Assembly (NCBI GenBank): GCA_947478535.1
Contig: CANJXD010000103.1
Coordinates: 1 to 13,919 of the forward strand
Length of the DNA stretch: 13,919 nucleotides
Origin: Acetobacteraceae bacterium
Lineage (GTDB): Bacteria; Pseudomonadota; Alphaproteobacteria; Acetobacterales; Acetobacteraceae
Reading direction: 5' to 3'
This document shows positions 12,920-13,919 of this stretch, piece by piece. Below the pieces are notes generated by a model, which saw only the letters and a list, made by a program, of their open reading frames with translations, did not search any database and was not told the origin of the DNA. Within the stretch, counting starts at the first letter, position 1. Every line of letters begins with the position of its first letter. The position numbers and the translations under genes were made by a program.

Positions 12920-13564
12920 ATGCGCCTGCTGCTGATCAACCCCAACACCAACCAGGCCACCACCGCCACCATGCAGCGCATCGCCCAGGCGGCGGCGCCG
13001 GCCGGCGTGGTGATCGAGGCCGCGACGGTCACGCACGGCGCGGCCCTGCTGACGAATGAGGCGTTGCTCGCCATGGGCGCCGTGGCGACGGAAGCGCTGG
13101 TCGCCTCGACGGACCTCTCGCCCTATGCCGGCATCATCATCGCCGCCTTCGGGGACCCTGGCCTCGATGCCTGCCGCGCCCTCGCGCCGATCCCCGTCAC
13201 CGGCATCGCCGAGGCCGCGATGGAGGAGGCCGCCGCCTTCGGCCGCTTCGCCATCGCCACGACGACGACCGACCTCGTGGAGGCCATCGCCCGGCGCCTC
13301 ATCGCCTATGGTCATGCGGACCGCTTCGCCGGCACCTGGCTGACCCCGGGCGATGCCGCCGCGTTGATGGCGGACCCGGCGCGCCTGGAGGCGGTGCTGG
13401 GGCAGGTGGTGGCGGAGGGCATCGCAGCGAGCGCGCCCGATGCCGTCATCATCGGCGGCGGGCCGCTCGCCGCGGTGGCGGAGAGGCTGCGGCCGCGCTT
13501 CACGGTGCCGCTGGTGGAGCCGGTGCCGGCCGCGGTCAGGCTGGCGGTGTCCCGGGCGCGCTGA
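12920..13564 (+). CDS. Asp/Glu/hydantoin racemase family protein lacking both expected cysteines
   Basis: A 214-residue protein of the aspartate/glutamate/hydantoin racemase superfamily, normal length. It opens with LLLINPNTNQATTATM, the hydantoin/allantoin racemase-like start. The first catalytic motif reads IIIAAFGDPGL with A76 where the family has Cys (ACFGDPGL), followed by PVTGIAEAAM. The second reads AVIIGGGPLA with G180 where Cys is expected (LGCAGM). Two-cysteine proton shuttling therefore looks impossible; C85 in LDACRAL is nearby but not at the usual site. It may catalyse another reaction of the superfamily (decarboxylase or isomerase type) or only bind a ligand. It follows the AEP permease gene by 23 bases and is probably in the same operon. 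Its role in phosphonate use is unknown. It ends 29 bases inside the convergent monooxygenase gene. No strong ribosome site is visible. Confidence 0.85.
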   Translation: MRLLLINPNTNQATTATMQRIAQAAAPAGVVIEAATVTHGAALLTNEALLAMGAVATEALVASTDLSPYAGIIIAAFGDPGLDACRALAPIPVTGIAEAAMEEAAAFGRFAIATTTTDLVEAIARRLIAYGHADRFAGTWLTPGDAAALMADPARLEAVLGQVVAEGIAASAPDAVIIGGGPLAAVAERLRPRFTVPLVEPVPAAVRLAVSRAR

Positions 13565-13919
13565 AGAAGCGGTTCGCCGGCCGCGGCAGGCCGAGATGGT
13601 CGCGCAGCGTCGTGCCCTCATACTCGGTGCGGAACAGGCCGCGCCGCTGCAATTCCGGCACCACCTTGTCGCAGAAGGCGTCGAGCCCGCCGGGGACGTG
13701 GCTGAACATGATGTTGAAGCCGTCGCATCCCCGCGCGTCCAGCCACTGTTCCATCTCATCCGCGATGGTCTCGGCCGTGCCCACCATCGCCAGCCCGCCA
13801 TAGCCGCCGAGCCGCTGCGCGAGCTGGCGCACCGTCAGATTGTCCCGCCGCGCCATGGTGATGGCGCGCTCCCGCCCGCTTTTCCCGCCCTCGGTCTCCG
13901 GGATATCGGGGAGGGGGCC
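13536..13919 (-). CDS. LLM-class flavin-dependent monooxygenase (NtaA/SsuD/DmoA type), C-terminal part
   Basis: Partial gene: the frame is open from the window edge to the stop at 13536-13538, giving the last 127 codons; a methionine at 13854-13856 is internal. The fragment shows features typical of nitrilotriacetate-monooxygenase-like members of the bacterial luciferase superfamily. These are GGKSGRERA, TVRQLAQRLGGYGG, VGTAETIADEMEQWLD, DGFNIMFSHVPGGLDAF, VVPELQRRGLFRTEYEG and TTLRDHLGLPRPANRF. Such enzymes use FMNH2 from a partner reductase to oxidise amines, sulfonates or other organic compounds; substrate unknown. About 320 residues are missing to the right. It is convergent with the racemase-like gene and overlaps its 3' end by 29 bases, which encodes the nonconserved tail SAPGTPPA. 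Confidence 0.92.
   Translation of the reverse strand, partial: GPLPDIPETEGGKSGRERAITMARRDNLTVRQLAQRLGGYGGLAMVGTAETIADEMEQWLDARGCDGFNIMFSHVPGGLDAFCDKVVPELQRRGLFRTEYEGTTLRDHLGLPRPANRFFSAPGTPPA

Noticed and set aside
1..13919. CRISPR arrays, tRNA/rRNA genes, transposases, att sites, toxin-antitoxin or defence genes
   Set aside because: No repeat-spacer pattern, tRNA-like cloverleaf, transposase motif or direct-repeat boundary was seen. Everything large is accounted for by metabolic and transport genes.

Overview
The window is very GC-rich (most codons end in G or C), with tightly packed genes, short promoter gaps and many solute-binding proteins. The encoded proteins look alphaproteobacterial; Acetobacteraceae (Roseomonas-like) is my best guess, an inference from protein style and not from any marker gene. 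I saw no rRNA, tRNA, CRISPR array or insertion sequence. No gene-free stretch exceeds 300 bases; the largest gaps are 6812-6996, 2624-2752, 5243-5356, 4701-4810 and 8934-9035, and each is described below.

Left part (1-3286): a leftward operon reads amidohydrolase (COG0402/ATZ-TRZ type), YfcG/YghU-like glutathione S-transferase, then a family-5 (Dpp/Opp-type) solute-binding protein cut by the window edge. Divergent from it lies what appears to be the C-terminal half only of a family-3 amino-acid-type solute-binding protein, probably a 5'-truncated pseudogene.

Middle-left (3297-6253): a second leftward group encodes DoxX, a class III extradiol (DODA/YgiD-type) dioxygenase and an NAD(P)H:FMN/quinone reductase. 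A divergently transcribed LysR regulator adjoins it, with a good T-N11-A operator candidate in the shared promoter gap. This looks like a small aromatic/quinone or redox-stress locus.

Right part (6257-13564): a phosphonate-catabolic island. A PhnZ-type HD-domain oxygenase faces left. A rightward operon runs: FAD-dependent oxidoreductase (TIGR03364 type), phosphonoacetaldehyde hydrolase PhnX, 2-aminoethylphosphonate (AEP) ABC transporter (binding protein, ATPase, fused double permease), and an Asp/Glu/hydantoin-racemase-like protein lacking both expected cysteines. No phnW transaminase and no phnY hydroxylase lie in the window. The simplest reading is that AEP or N-methyl-AEP is imported, oxidised by the flavoenzyme to phosphonoacetaldehyde, and cleaved by PhnX to acetaldehyde and phosphate. 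The PhnZ-like enzyme would handle already hydroxylated aminophosphonates. An 11-bp-phased series of CTGTCAT-like units upstream of the binding-protein gene, and a weaker pair upstream of the flavoenzyme gene, suggest PhoB control by phosphate starvation. The window ends in a convergent, partial luciferase-like flavin monooxygenase gene.
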